Source of the DNA: Gammaproteobacteria bacterium
GTDB lineage: Bacteria; Pseudomonadota; Gammaproteobacteria; Steroidobacterales; GCA-2729495
Direction of reading: 5' to 3'
DNA: 6,133 nucleotides
Assembly (NCBI GenBank): GCA_023383735.1
Contig: JAHDYN010000127.1
Coordinates: 1-6,133, forward strand
Every line of letters starts with the position of its first letter. The stretch's first letter is position 1. The position numbers and the translations under genes were made by a program. Of this stretch, positions 1-5,070 are shown piece by piece. Under the pieces are notes generated by a model that did no database searches, had not been told where the DNA came from, and saw only the letters and a program-made list of their open reading frames with translations.

Positions 1-156
1 GACCGCATCGCCGATAGCCCGGAGTGTGTCCCGGTACCCAGTGAGCATCGGCGGATTCTTGACGAGCGACTTGCTGAGTTCCGTGCCAATCCCCAGGCCG
101 GCCGGCCATGGACTGAAGTTCGCGAACAGTTATTGGCAAGAATCCGGCGGTCTTGA
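1..156 (+). CDS. Addiction-module antitoxin, 3' part (putative addiction module component family, PF09720-like)
   Basis: The open frame enters from the left edge without a start and ends at TGA 154-156, leaving 51 visible residues. The segment has the family pattern: it begins DRIADSPE, continues with a helix around SEHRRILDERLAEFRANPQ, then a Gly-Arg-Pro-Trp-x-x-Val turn and a basic C-terminal helix ending RIRRS. Family members are about 70-80 residues, so roughly 20-25 N-terminal residues lie outside the window. In this family the antitoxin binds and neutralises a RelE/ParE-type toxin encoded just downstream, and the pair usually represses its own promoter. The stop codon overlaps the TTG start of the toxin gene by 4 bp (TTGA), which indicates translational coupling. 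The promoter and operator would be upstream of the window. The family call rests on motif recognition and on the neighbouring toxin. Confidence 0.85.
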   Translation, partial: DRIADSPECVPVPSEHRRILDERLAEFRANPQAGRPWTEVREQLLARIRRS

Positions 157-455
157 GTCGGCTGCATATTCAGCCGCGCGCCGAGGCTGAAGCCGGGCAA
201 GCTGCGGCATGGTATGAAGCGCAGCAACCGGGGCTTGGAATCGAATTCCTTCTTGAGCTGGACGCGGCCATTGAACGGGCTGTGGAAACGCCTTTGATCT
301 ATGCGCCGGTGTTCCGGGAAACCCGGCGTGTCCTGTTGCGTCGTTTCCCGTCCGCCGTCTATTTCGTGTGCACCACAAGCAGTCTTGATGTGTTGGCGGT
401 GTTGCATCAGCACCGTGCCGCATCTCACCTGCCGGGCGATTTTCGTGGCAGCTGA
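153..455 (+). CDS. RelE/ParE-family toxin of a type II toxin-antitoxin system
   Basis: This complete 100-residue protein starts at TTG 153 inside the antitoxin stop codon. It has the compact RelE/ParE layout. An N-terminal helix pair carries A-x-x-W-Y-x-x-Q-x-P-G-L-G-x-x-F (about residues 17-33), followed by a helix ELDAAIERAVETP. The beta-sheet core begins with the basic strand RRVLLRRFPSAVYFV (about 58-72) and ends with VLAVLHQHRA (about 81-90), the position where the family carries H/R residues. The typical length is 90-105 residues. RelE-like members cleave ribosome-bound mRNA and ParE-like members inhibit DNA gyrase; sequence alone does not decide which applies here. No clear Shine-Dalgarno precedes the TTG, so expression probably depends on coupling to the antitoxin. 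The last residues (HLPGDFRGS) look like a variable tail. The frame is intact and the module appears functional. Confidence 0.9.
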   Translation: MSRLHIQPRAEAEAGQAAAWYEAQQPGLGIEFLLELDAAIERAVETPLIYAPVFRETRRVLLRRFPSAVYFVCTTSSLDVLAVLHQHRAASHLPGDFRGS

Positions 456-547
456 TCAGGTGATTTGTGAAACACGCTGGCGCAGATATCTGGCATGTTC
501 CCGAAGCAGAGATGATGGATATCTGACGGGTATGTGGGAAGGGAACC

Positions 548-895
548 CTACTTCTCCTCCAGCACCGAGACAAAATCCTTTCTTCGCTCCTCGCGCGCCT
601 CGTCATCGTCATCCAGATACCAGACTGCGTCATGGGTGTCGTCGGCCCATGGCCTGTCCGTTATCAGGTAGCCAAGCGCATTGGTAAAAAAGATACCGGG
701 AGAGGCGTACCAGCTGTCGTCACGATTGAATCCATCTTCATCAATGTCTGCGCCTTCAGATACGGTCCACACATGCTCGACGGGTAACGATCTGACTTCA
801 TCGTAGAAGTACAGATCGCCGTTGGGCTTAGCATGCGCACCCCAGTGTGCAACGAAATCCTGCTCAGAAATGTAGTCGTATCCATTGATGTTCAT
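548..895 (-). CDS. Hypothetical acidic protein, unrecognised family
   Basis: This gene encodes 115 residues starting at ATG (893-895 on the plus strand) and ending at TAG (548-550). A good Shine-Dalgarno, GAGGG (plus-strand 902-906), lies 6 nt before the start, so I believe this start and strand. The protein has no signal peptide or membrane segment and is strongly acidic. It is rich in aromatic residues, with the stretches GDLYFYDEV, HVWTVSEGADIDEDGF and FFTNALGYLITDRPW, followed by a run WYLDDDDEAREERRKD near the C-terminus. The pattern of a Trp/Tyr-rich beta-strand core and an acidic tail suggests a small globular cytosolic protein. Similar small orphan proteins are common in gene cassettes and islands. 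I do not recognise a family and propose no function. It converges on the toxin gene (92 bp apart) and diverges from the nuclease-helicase gene (122 bp apart). Antitoxin, immunity protein or DNA-mimic roles would be speculation from charge alone. Confidence 0.65.
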   Translation of the reverse strand: MNINGYDYISEQDFVAHWGAHAKPNGDLYFYDEVRSLPVEHVWTVSEGADIDEDGFNRDDSWYASPGIFFTNALGYLITDRPWADDTHDAVWYLDDDDEAREERRKDFVSVLEEK

Positions 896-939
896 GGTAA
901 GCCCTCATATACGCGCCTTCCATGCAGTTCCTGTGGCGA

Positions 940-1022
940 GTCACGGTGACAGCCTCAGGTCCGATCTGGTTCGAAGATAAATGGTAACCTGGTGGCGTCC
1001 AGAGCACCCCAGGTCACATGAC
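940..1022. promoter_or_regulatory. Paired GTCA...TGAC palindromes in the divergent intergenic region (candidate operator)
   Basis: The region between the acidic orphan gene and the nuclease-helicase gene contains GTCACGGTGAC (940-950, perfect 5-bp arms) and GTCACATGAC (1013-1022), whose centre holds the ATG of the helicase gene. A third copy of the same type, GTCAGCTGAC, lies at 1112-1121 inside the coding sequence. Repeated short palindromes with the same half-site around a start codon could be operators of a repressor acting on both divergent genes. No regulator gene is visible in the window and no convincing -35/-10 pair was found here, so this is a weak call. Confidence 0.25.
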
Positions 1023-3021
1023 TGTTACACAATTCCCTTACCGCCTGCCCCGTGCTTGGTACTCGGCCTCTTTCGAGGAGTTTCTGGCCAGTGCAACCAG
1101 CACGGTTTTGGGTCAGCTGACTCATAACAGTAATGTCGCAGTTGACCTGACCCAAAAGGACGCATGGGAAGGGCAGATCGGCATTCTCAAGACATGTCTC
1201 AAGGACAGGTCCGGATTCCTGCTGCTGGAGTTCAATATTCCGCGTATGGGCCTGCGGGCAGACGCAGTGCTGTTAATCAGCGGCTGTGTCGTCATCCTGG
1301 AATTCAAGGTTGGTGAGAAGAGCACGCACCCGGGTGATCTCAATCAGGTTTGGGAATATGCACTGGACACCAAGAACTTTCACGAACCGAGCCACGACCT
1401 GCCTATCATCCCTGTCCTCGTACCTACAGCACTTGGGTCAGACAGACTTTCTCCGCGAAAACTGAGTGCGGATCAGGTTTGCGAGCCATTCGCAACAAGC
1501 CCTGACATGTTGCCGCAGTTGCTGGATGAGCTTGCGCAGCAGTTCCCGGGCCACATCAACGATTCAGAGTGGATCGGCGGCCGGTACAAGCCGACACCGA
1601 CGATCATTGAGGCTGCACGACACCTCTATGCCAATCACAGGGTTGCTGAAATCGTCCATACGGAGGCCGATGAAAAGAGTCTTTCAGACACCGCGCGCCG
1701 TGTGGAAGAGTTGATTCAACATGCCCGGGAACATGATGAAAAGATCATCTGTTTTGTCACTGGCGTCCCGGGTGCCGGGAAAACCCTGGTTGGCCTGAAT
1801 ATCGCGACTTCCCACCGGGAAAACAACGACACCCACGCCGTCTATCTGTCCGGAAACGGCCCACTGGTCACCGTCCTGCGGGAAGCCCTGACACGGGACG
1901 ATGTGACACGACGCAAACTGCGTGGTGAGCGAATCAGCAAGGCCGAAGCAGGGAAGCCCATCAAGGCATTCATCCAGAACGTACATCACTTCCGGGATGA
2001 AGGGCTTCGGGACGGGGATAAGCCCCCAGTCGACCGCATCGTGATATTTGACGAGGCCCAGCGCGCGTGGAATCGAGAAAAGACTTCCCGATTCATGCAG
2101 CAACGAAAAGGTATTCCCGGGTTTAGCTCGTCGGAGCCAGAGTTTCTGCTTGAGTACATGAATCGGCATAGCGGCTGGGCAGTCGTTGTCTGCCTCGTCG
2201 GCGGTGGGCAGGAAATACATACGGGTGAAGCCGGAATTGGTGCGTGGGTCGACGCTAGTGTGGATCGTTTCCCAAATTGGACCTTATGTGCTTCCAGAAA
2301 GCTGACCGATGCTGAATACGGCGCCGGTGCACCGCTTGTCAGGGCAGCAGAACATACACGTACCCGGTTCTTCGATGACCTGCACCTGACGACATCCATC
2401 CGGTCTTTCAGGGCAGAAAATGTTTCCGCCTTCGTAAAGGCCCTGCTGGATTGTGATGAGGTTGCGGCACGGAATTATCTGGACAGCCTCAGGAAAAAGT
2501 ATCCCATTGTCATTACGCGGGACCTCAATGTCGCAAAGCATTGGGTTAGGTCACAGGCGCGAGGTGTGGAAAGGTACGGCCTGTTGACCTCCTCGAAGGC
2601 CATGCGTCTCAAACCGCATGCGATAGACGTCCGGGTAGAAGCAGATCCAGTAAATTATTTTCTGGGAGAACCGAGCGACGTCCGATCGAGCTACTACCTC
2701 GAGGATTGCGCGACGGAATTCCAGGTGCAGGGGTTGGAACTGGACTGGACGCTTGTTACCTGGGATGCCGACCTCCGACGCTCACAGGGAGCCTGGAGCT
2801 ACCACGATTTCCGGGGAAACAAGTGGCAGACAATCCGTAGCCAGGAGAACCAGCGGAACCTGAAGAATGCCTATCGTGTTCTGCTTACGAGGGCGCGACA
2901 GGGACTGGCAATATTTGTACCGCCCGGCAGTCATGATGACCCAACCCGTCCGCCGGCAATATACGATGCCACCTTCCAGTATCTTCGGGACCTCGGATTG
3001 CAAACCCTGGCGTCTTACTAA
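1018..3021 (+). CDS. DUF2075 (Schlafen group 3-type) DNA/RNA helicase with N-terminal PD-(D/E)XK nuclease-like domain
   Basis: This 667-residue cytosolic protein has two domains. Residues about 40-140 look like a PD-(D/E)XK nuclease: RADAVLL supplies Asp82, the following strand ILEFKVGE supplies Glu95-x-Lys97, and LNQVWEYA supplies a motif Gln110, all in the usual order and spacing. Residues about 240-640 form a superfamily-1-like helicase/ATPase. Its motifs are Walker A GVPGAGKT (249-256), Walker B IVIFDEAQ (341-348), a motif III-like segment LVGGGQEI (393-400), FQVQGLELDW (568-577) and the arginine-bearing AYRVLLTRARQG (618-629). This matches DUF2075/COG3410, now described as the Schlafen group 3 helicase domain. 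The likely role is ATP-driven nucleic-acid remodelling coupled to cleavage; a defence role is inferred from architecture and from the adjacent toxin-antitoxin genes. An in-frame TAA at 985-987 and no other start codon before 1018 fix this as the upstream-most start, though the ribosome site (AGG, 1011-1013) is weak. The gene is lower in GC than downstream genes and uses TTA and ATA codons, which suggests transfer. Confidence 0.92.
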   Translation: MTVTQFPYRLPRAWYSASFEEFLASATSTVLGQLTHNSNVAVDLTQKDAWEGQIGILKTCLKDRSGFLLLEFNIPRMGLRADAVLLISGCVVILEFKVGEKSTHPGDLNQVWEYALDTKNFHEPSHDLPIIPVLVPTALGSDRLSPRKLSADQVCEPFATSPDMLPQLLDELAQQFPGHINDSEWIGGRYKPTPTIIEAARHLYANHRVAEIVHTEADEKSLSDTARRVEELIQHAREHDEKIICFVTGVPGAGKTLVGLNIATSHRENNDTHAVYLSGNGPLVTVLREALTRDDVTRRKLRGERISKAEAGKPIKAFIQNVHHFRDEGLRDGDKPPVDRIVIFDEAQRAWNREKTSRFMQQRKGIPGFSSSEPEFLLEYMNRHSGWAVVVCLVGGGQEIHTGEAGIGAWVDASVDRFPNWTLCASRKLTDAEYGAGAPLVRAAEHTRTRFFDDLHLTTSIRSFRAENVSAFVKALLDCDEVAARNYLDSLRKKYPIVITRDLNVAKHWVRSQARGVERYGLLTSSKAMRLKPHAIDVRVEADPVNYFLGEPSDVRSSYYLEDCATEFQVQGLELDWTLVTWDADLRRSQGAWSYHDFRGNKWQTIRSQENQRNLKNAYRVLLTRARQGLAIFVPPGSHDDPTRPPAIYDATFQYLRDLGLQTLASY

Positions 3022-3033
3022 AGGAAGCTCCCC

Positions 3034-3453
3034 ATGCGCTACCTCACAATCACCCTCGCCGCCCTCGCCATCACCGCCTGCAGCGAACCCGCAGAGCCGC
3101 CCGAGCCGCAGGCTTACGATCCCGAATCCGATGTGATTGGCGCGCCCCTGCACGAGGCGCTCGACAAGGCGTCCGGCGTCGAGGACCTCAACGCCGGGCG
3201 CAAGAACGAACTGGATGAGGCGATGGACGCCGCCGCGGAGGCGGCCGGCCTCACCGAGCGATCAGGCTTACCAGGGAATGACGCGGCCGTCCTTGTAGTC
3301 GAGGAACTGGCCGTTCTGTGCCGTGCTCAGGCCATCGATGACCTTGAGCATGCCGGCAACGCTCTCGGGCGGCTCGATGGCACCGGGCTGGCGGATCTTC
3401 GAGCCATAGCCGAATTCACCCGGCGCCGGCTCGGTATTCACGGAGCCCGGTGA
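3034..3453 (+). CDS. Small putative lipoprotein, reading frame extended antisense into the neighbouring gene
   Basis: The start ATG at 3034 follows a good Shine-Dalgarno AAGGA (3021-3025, 8 nt spacing) that overlaps the end of the helicase gene. The N-terminus MRYLTITLAALAITACS is a lipoprotein signal peptide with lipobox I-T-A-C; Cys16 would be the lipidated residue. A Pro/Glu-rich linker (SEPAEPPEPQAYDPES) is followed by a charged helical segment, HEALDKASGVEDLNAGRKNELDEAMDAAAEAAG, ending near residue 75. I do not recognise a named family, but short lipoproteins of this form, about 70-85 residues, are frequent in gammaproteobacteria. From about residue 79 (position 3268) to the TGA at 3451-3453 the frame is exactly antisense to the C-terminal codons of the dehydrogenase gene and has no lipoprotein character. 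Both other forward frames stop soon after 3261 (TGA 3279-3281, TAG 3296-3298), so a frameshift or lost stop is likely. The N-terminal part is the credible gene. Confidence 0.6.
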   Translation: MRYLTITLAALAITACSEPAEPPEPQAYDPESDVIGAPLHEALDKASGVEDLNAGRKNELDEAMDAAAEAAGLTERSGLPGNDAAVLVVEELAVLCRAQAIDDLEHAGNALGRLDGTGLADLRAIAEFTRRRLGIHGAR

Positions 3454-4089
3454 GAGAGCAATCGTTGTGACGCCCTTGCCCCTGGTCTCATAGCTGAAGG
3501 AATACACGAGCATGTTCAATGCGGCCTTGCTGGCCCGGTACTCGAACATGATCGGCCCCTTCGGACCCTCGGCGAAAGACCCGCCCTTGCTGGAGATGAA
3601 GACGATCTTCTTCTGCTGCGAGGCGATCACATGGGGCAGGAAGGTGCTCGCCACCTTGATGGCACCCAGGGCATTGGTCTCGAAGCTTTTGCGCGCCACC
3701 TCGTAGTCGATCATGGCGGTCTTGCCGCTGAAGGCGGTCTTGAGACGCGGAGTCAAGGCCGCATTGCTGATCAGCACATCGATGGGCTGATCCTTGTACT
3801 GTGCTGCCAGCGCATCGATGCCGGGATGATCGGTGACATCGAGTTTCTCGATGACGAGGCCCGGATGCTTTTTCGCCAGCGCCTGCAGCTCGGCGGCCTC
3901 ATCCGGATTGCGCGCGGTGGCGATCACGTTCCAGCCGCGTGCGGCGATCTGCTGCGTGAACTCGAGGCCGATGCCGCGATTGGCACCGGTGATCAGCACG
4001 GTGGGCTGATCTGCCTTGAGGCCGGCAAAGCCGGCCTGTGCGACGAGGAGGAGGGCGCAGCCGATCAGGCGGGTGAGTGTGGTACGCAT
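3268..4089 (-). CDS. Short-chain dehydrogenase/reductase (SDR) with N-terminal signal peptide
   Basis: This is a 273-residue classical SDR, an NAD(P)-dependent oxidoreductase with a Rossmann fold. Visible motifs are TGANRGIG (34-41, cofactor glycine loop), Arg60 in TARNP (favours NADP), LDV (83-85), NAA (109-111), catalytic Asn139 in TNALG, ISSKGGS (165-171, catalytic Ser167 probable), Tyr184-x-x-x-Lys188 in YRASK, and SPGSVNTE after the active site. It most resembles the C-factor/sniffer-like SDR group; the substrate is unknown. I chose the ATG at 4087-4089 rather than the longer frame to 4155. It has AAAGGA at 4100-4105 with 10 nt spacing, and it opens a signal peptide, MRTTLTRLIGCALLLVAQAGFA, with predicted cleavage after Ala22 and no twin-arginine motif. 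Export of an NADP enzyme is unusual. The stop TAA (3268-3270) falls at a normal family C-terminus (GRVIPW), so this gene is intact although the convergent lipoprotein frame overlaps it. Confidence 0.92.
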   Translation of the reverse strand: MRTTLTRLIGCALLLVAQAGFAGLKADQPTVLITGANRGIGLEFTQQIAARGWNVIATARNPDEAAELQALAKKHPGLVIEKLDVTDHPGIDALAAQYKDQPIDVLISNAALTPRLKTAFSGKTAMIDYEVARKSFETNALGAIKVASTFLPHVIASQQKKIVFISSKGGSFAEGPKGPIMFEYRASKAALNMLVYSFSYETRGKGVTTIALSPGSVNTEPAPGEFGYGSKIRQPGAIEPPESVAGMLKVIDGLSTAQNGQFLDYKDGRVIPW

Positions 4090-4128
4090 GGATGAATGAT
4101 CCTTTCGGTCCGGGCGAACGATGGCGCC

Positions 4129-4134
4129 AGTATA
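4129..4134 (-). promoter_or_regulatory. Candidate -10 element for the SDR gene
   Basis: On the minus strand the hexamer TATACT (5 of 6 to the sigma-70 consensus) lies 39 bp upstream of the SDR start codon, giving a leader of about 33 nt that contains the AAAGGA ribosome site. No good -35 hexamer is seen at 16-18 bp (GCATGG at 17 bp), so the promoter is tentative. It fits the SDR having its own promoter, 127 bp after the sigma operon ends. Confidence 0.35.
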
Positions 4135-4216
4135 AAGACCCGGCCTGCCCGCCATGCAGGATCGGCGCAGGGCGCCACGGAGTGGATCGCGCCCGCCACG
4201 TGCAGCAGGCTTCCGC

Positions 4217-4660
4217 TCAGGGCGGCGGGTGCCGGTGTTGCTGCAGTTCCCGGCGCTGCTCCGCTGTCATGTCGCGGTAGCGCTGGCGTAGCCGCTCACG
4301 CTGTTCGGGTGGCAGCTTCCGGAATTGCTGCTGGGCATGACGCAAGCGCCTGCGGTCTTCCGGCGGCAACTGGCGAAAGTGCTGGAATCGCTGTCGCGCG
4401 CGGGCCTGCTCCTCCGGGCTCAGGTCTTGCCAGGCCTGCAGGCGTGCGCGCATCCGCTGCTGCTGTCCGGGGCTCAGCTCGTTCCAGCGTTCAGCGCCGC
4501 GCAGCAGTTTCTGGCGTCGCGGCGCCGGGATCCCGGACCACTTGTCAGCGAGCGGCGCGAGCAATTCCTGCTGCTCAAGGCTGAGTTCCTCCCAGCTCTG
4601 GCCGAGTGCCGGCTGCAGACCGGCGGCGAGCAGCAGGCAGCCGAGCAGGATGTGCTTCAT
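4217..4660 (-). CDS. DUF3106-family secreted protein
   Basis: This gene encodes 147 residues from ATG 4658-4660, preceded by a strong ribosome site AGAGGAG (plus-strand 4669-4675). The longer frame to 4696 is rejected because this start has the ribosome site, opens the signal peptide and forms an ATGA overlap with the upstream gene. MKHILLGCLLLAAGLQPALG is a Sec signal peptide with probable cleavage before Gln21. The mature part is a run of six 18-residue repeats of the form W/F-x-x-L/I-S/P-P-E-Q-x-R (residues 23-130), with a partial seventh and a His/Pro-rich end. It is Gln/Arg-rich and predicted all-helical. DUF3106 proteins are periplasmic and of unknown biochemical role. They are typically encoded behind a sigma factor and a DUF3619 protein, as here, so an accessory or sensing role in that circuit is inferred. 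The LSPEQ repeat recalls, without proof of homology, the LTxxQ motifs of periplasmic Spy/CpxP chaperones. Confidence 0.85.
   Translation of the reverse strand: MKHILLGCLLLAAGLQPALGQSWEELSLEQQELLAPLADKWSGIPAPRRQKLLRGAERWNELSPGQQQRMRARLQAWQDLSPEEQARARQRFQHFRQLPPEDRRRLRHAQQQFRKLPPEQRERLRQRYRDMTAEQRRELQQHRHPPP
4271..4594 (-). repeat. Six 54-bp (18-codon) tandem repeats within the DUF3106 gene
   Basis: At the protein level residues 23-130 divide without gaps into six units of exactly 18 residues. Their first four residues are WEEL, WSGI, WNEL, WQDL, FRQL and FRKL, each followed by a Ser/Pro-rich turn and a Gln/Arg-rich helix. The aromatic residue changes from Trp (units 1-4) to Phe (units 5-6), and the charge moves from acidic to strongly basic. 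DNA identity between units is modest, so these are old, diverged duplications and not a variable-number tract. Confidence 0.85.
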
Positions 4661-5070
4661 GTCTGCTGCTCCTCTGCTGCTTCCCGGCTGAGCCACTCGT
4701 AGAACTCGAGGTTCTCCAGCAGGTCCAGCGTCTCGGCAGCCTCGCCCTCGACGGCGGACTGGTCCCCGTTGACGGGGCTTGCAGGTTCATCGCCGCCGGC
4801 TGCAGCCAGCAGGGTGCTTTCCAGCTCGGTTGCCGACAGCGGTACTTCGCCGGGTGGCTGTCGCAAGCCGAAGAACAGCGTAAGGCCGGCGACGCCGGCC
4901 GCCGCTGCCGCCTTCAGCCAGGTGCCGGTCAGCTGCCATTCGCGGCGCTGGCCGGCGGCGTCGAGCGCCCGGTTGCGGGCCGCATGCAACCGGGAGAGCG
5001 TGGGGCCGTCGAGGCTGTCCTCGCTGGCGCGTAGCTGCTGCCGGAGCTGCTTTTCGAATTCTTCGTTCAT
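4657..5070 (-). CDS. DUF3619-family single-pass membrane protein, possible anti-sigma partner
   Basis: This gene encodes 137 residues from ATG 5068-5070, which overlaps the sigma-factor stop codon as ATGA; the longer frame to 5151 is rejected for that reason. Residues 1-48 are a charged cytosolic part with the family-like segment SLDGPTLSRLHAARNRAL (19-36). One transmembrane helix spans about 51-69 (WLKAAAAAGVAGLTLFFGL). The exported part contains an acidic stretch and ends with LLENLEFYEWLSRE, the conserved C-terminal feature of DUF3619 proteins. The layout (short cytosolic N-terminus, single helix, periplasmic tail, encoded immediately after an ECF sigma factor) is that of an anti-sigma-like membrane protein. 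This function is inferred from position and topology, and no zinc-binding anti-sigma motif is present. Its own stop codon overlaps the DUF3106 start by 4 bp, so the three genes are translationally coupled. Confidence 0.82.
   Translation of the reverse strand: MNEEFEKQLRQQLRASEDSLDGPTLSRLHAARNRALDAAGQRREWQLTGTWLKAAAAAGVAGLTLFFGLRQPPGEVPLSATELESTLLAAAGGDEPASPVNGDQSAVEGEAAETLDLLENLEFYEWLSREAAEEQQT

Noticed and set aside
483..525. GATATCTG twice (485-492 and 518-525) between the toxin and the acidic orphan gene
   Set aside because: It is an 8-bp repeat only, part of a self-complementary sequence, with no further copies noticed. It is too short to call an attachment site or operator.
541..557. 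Small GAAGG...CC-TA-CTTC hairpin between the convergent toxin and orphan genes
   Set aside because: The stem is short, bulged and partly inside the orphan's last codons, and there is no T-tract, so it is not a supported terminator.
130..633. Long minus-strand open frame across the toxin gene
   Set aside because: It is antisense to the toxin gene and has no family-like sequence. The plus-strand toxin has a clear family pattern and coupling to the antitoxin.
4047..4089. L-I-G-C in the SDR leader as a lipobox
   Set aside because: Cys11 comes before the hydrophobic stretch, not after it, with an arginine just upstream. An ordinary signal peptide ending G-F-A fits better.
3631..4095. Plus-strand open frame opposite the SDR gene
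   Set aside because: It is a shadow of a GC-rich coding gene; the minus strand carries the complete set of SDR motifs.
4144..4176. Two hairpins, CCTGC-7 nt-GCAGG and GGCGC-AGG-GCGCC, after the DUF3106 stop codon
   Set aside because: Neither is followed by a T-tract on the minus strand, so they do not qualify as an intrinsic terminator; short GC-rich stems are expected by chance here.
4096..4702. Plus-strand open frames opposite the DUF3106 gene
   Set aside because: They are low-complexity Ala/Arg/Leu-rich translations produced by the repeated GC-rich codons of the real gene on the other strand.
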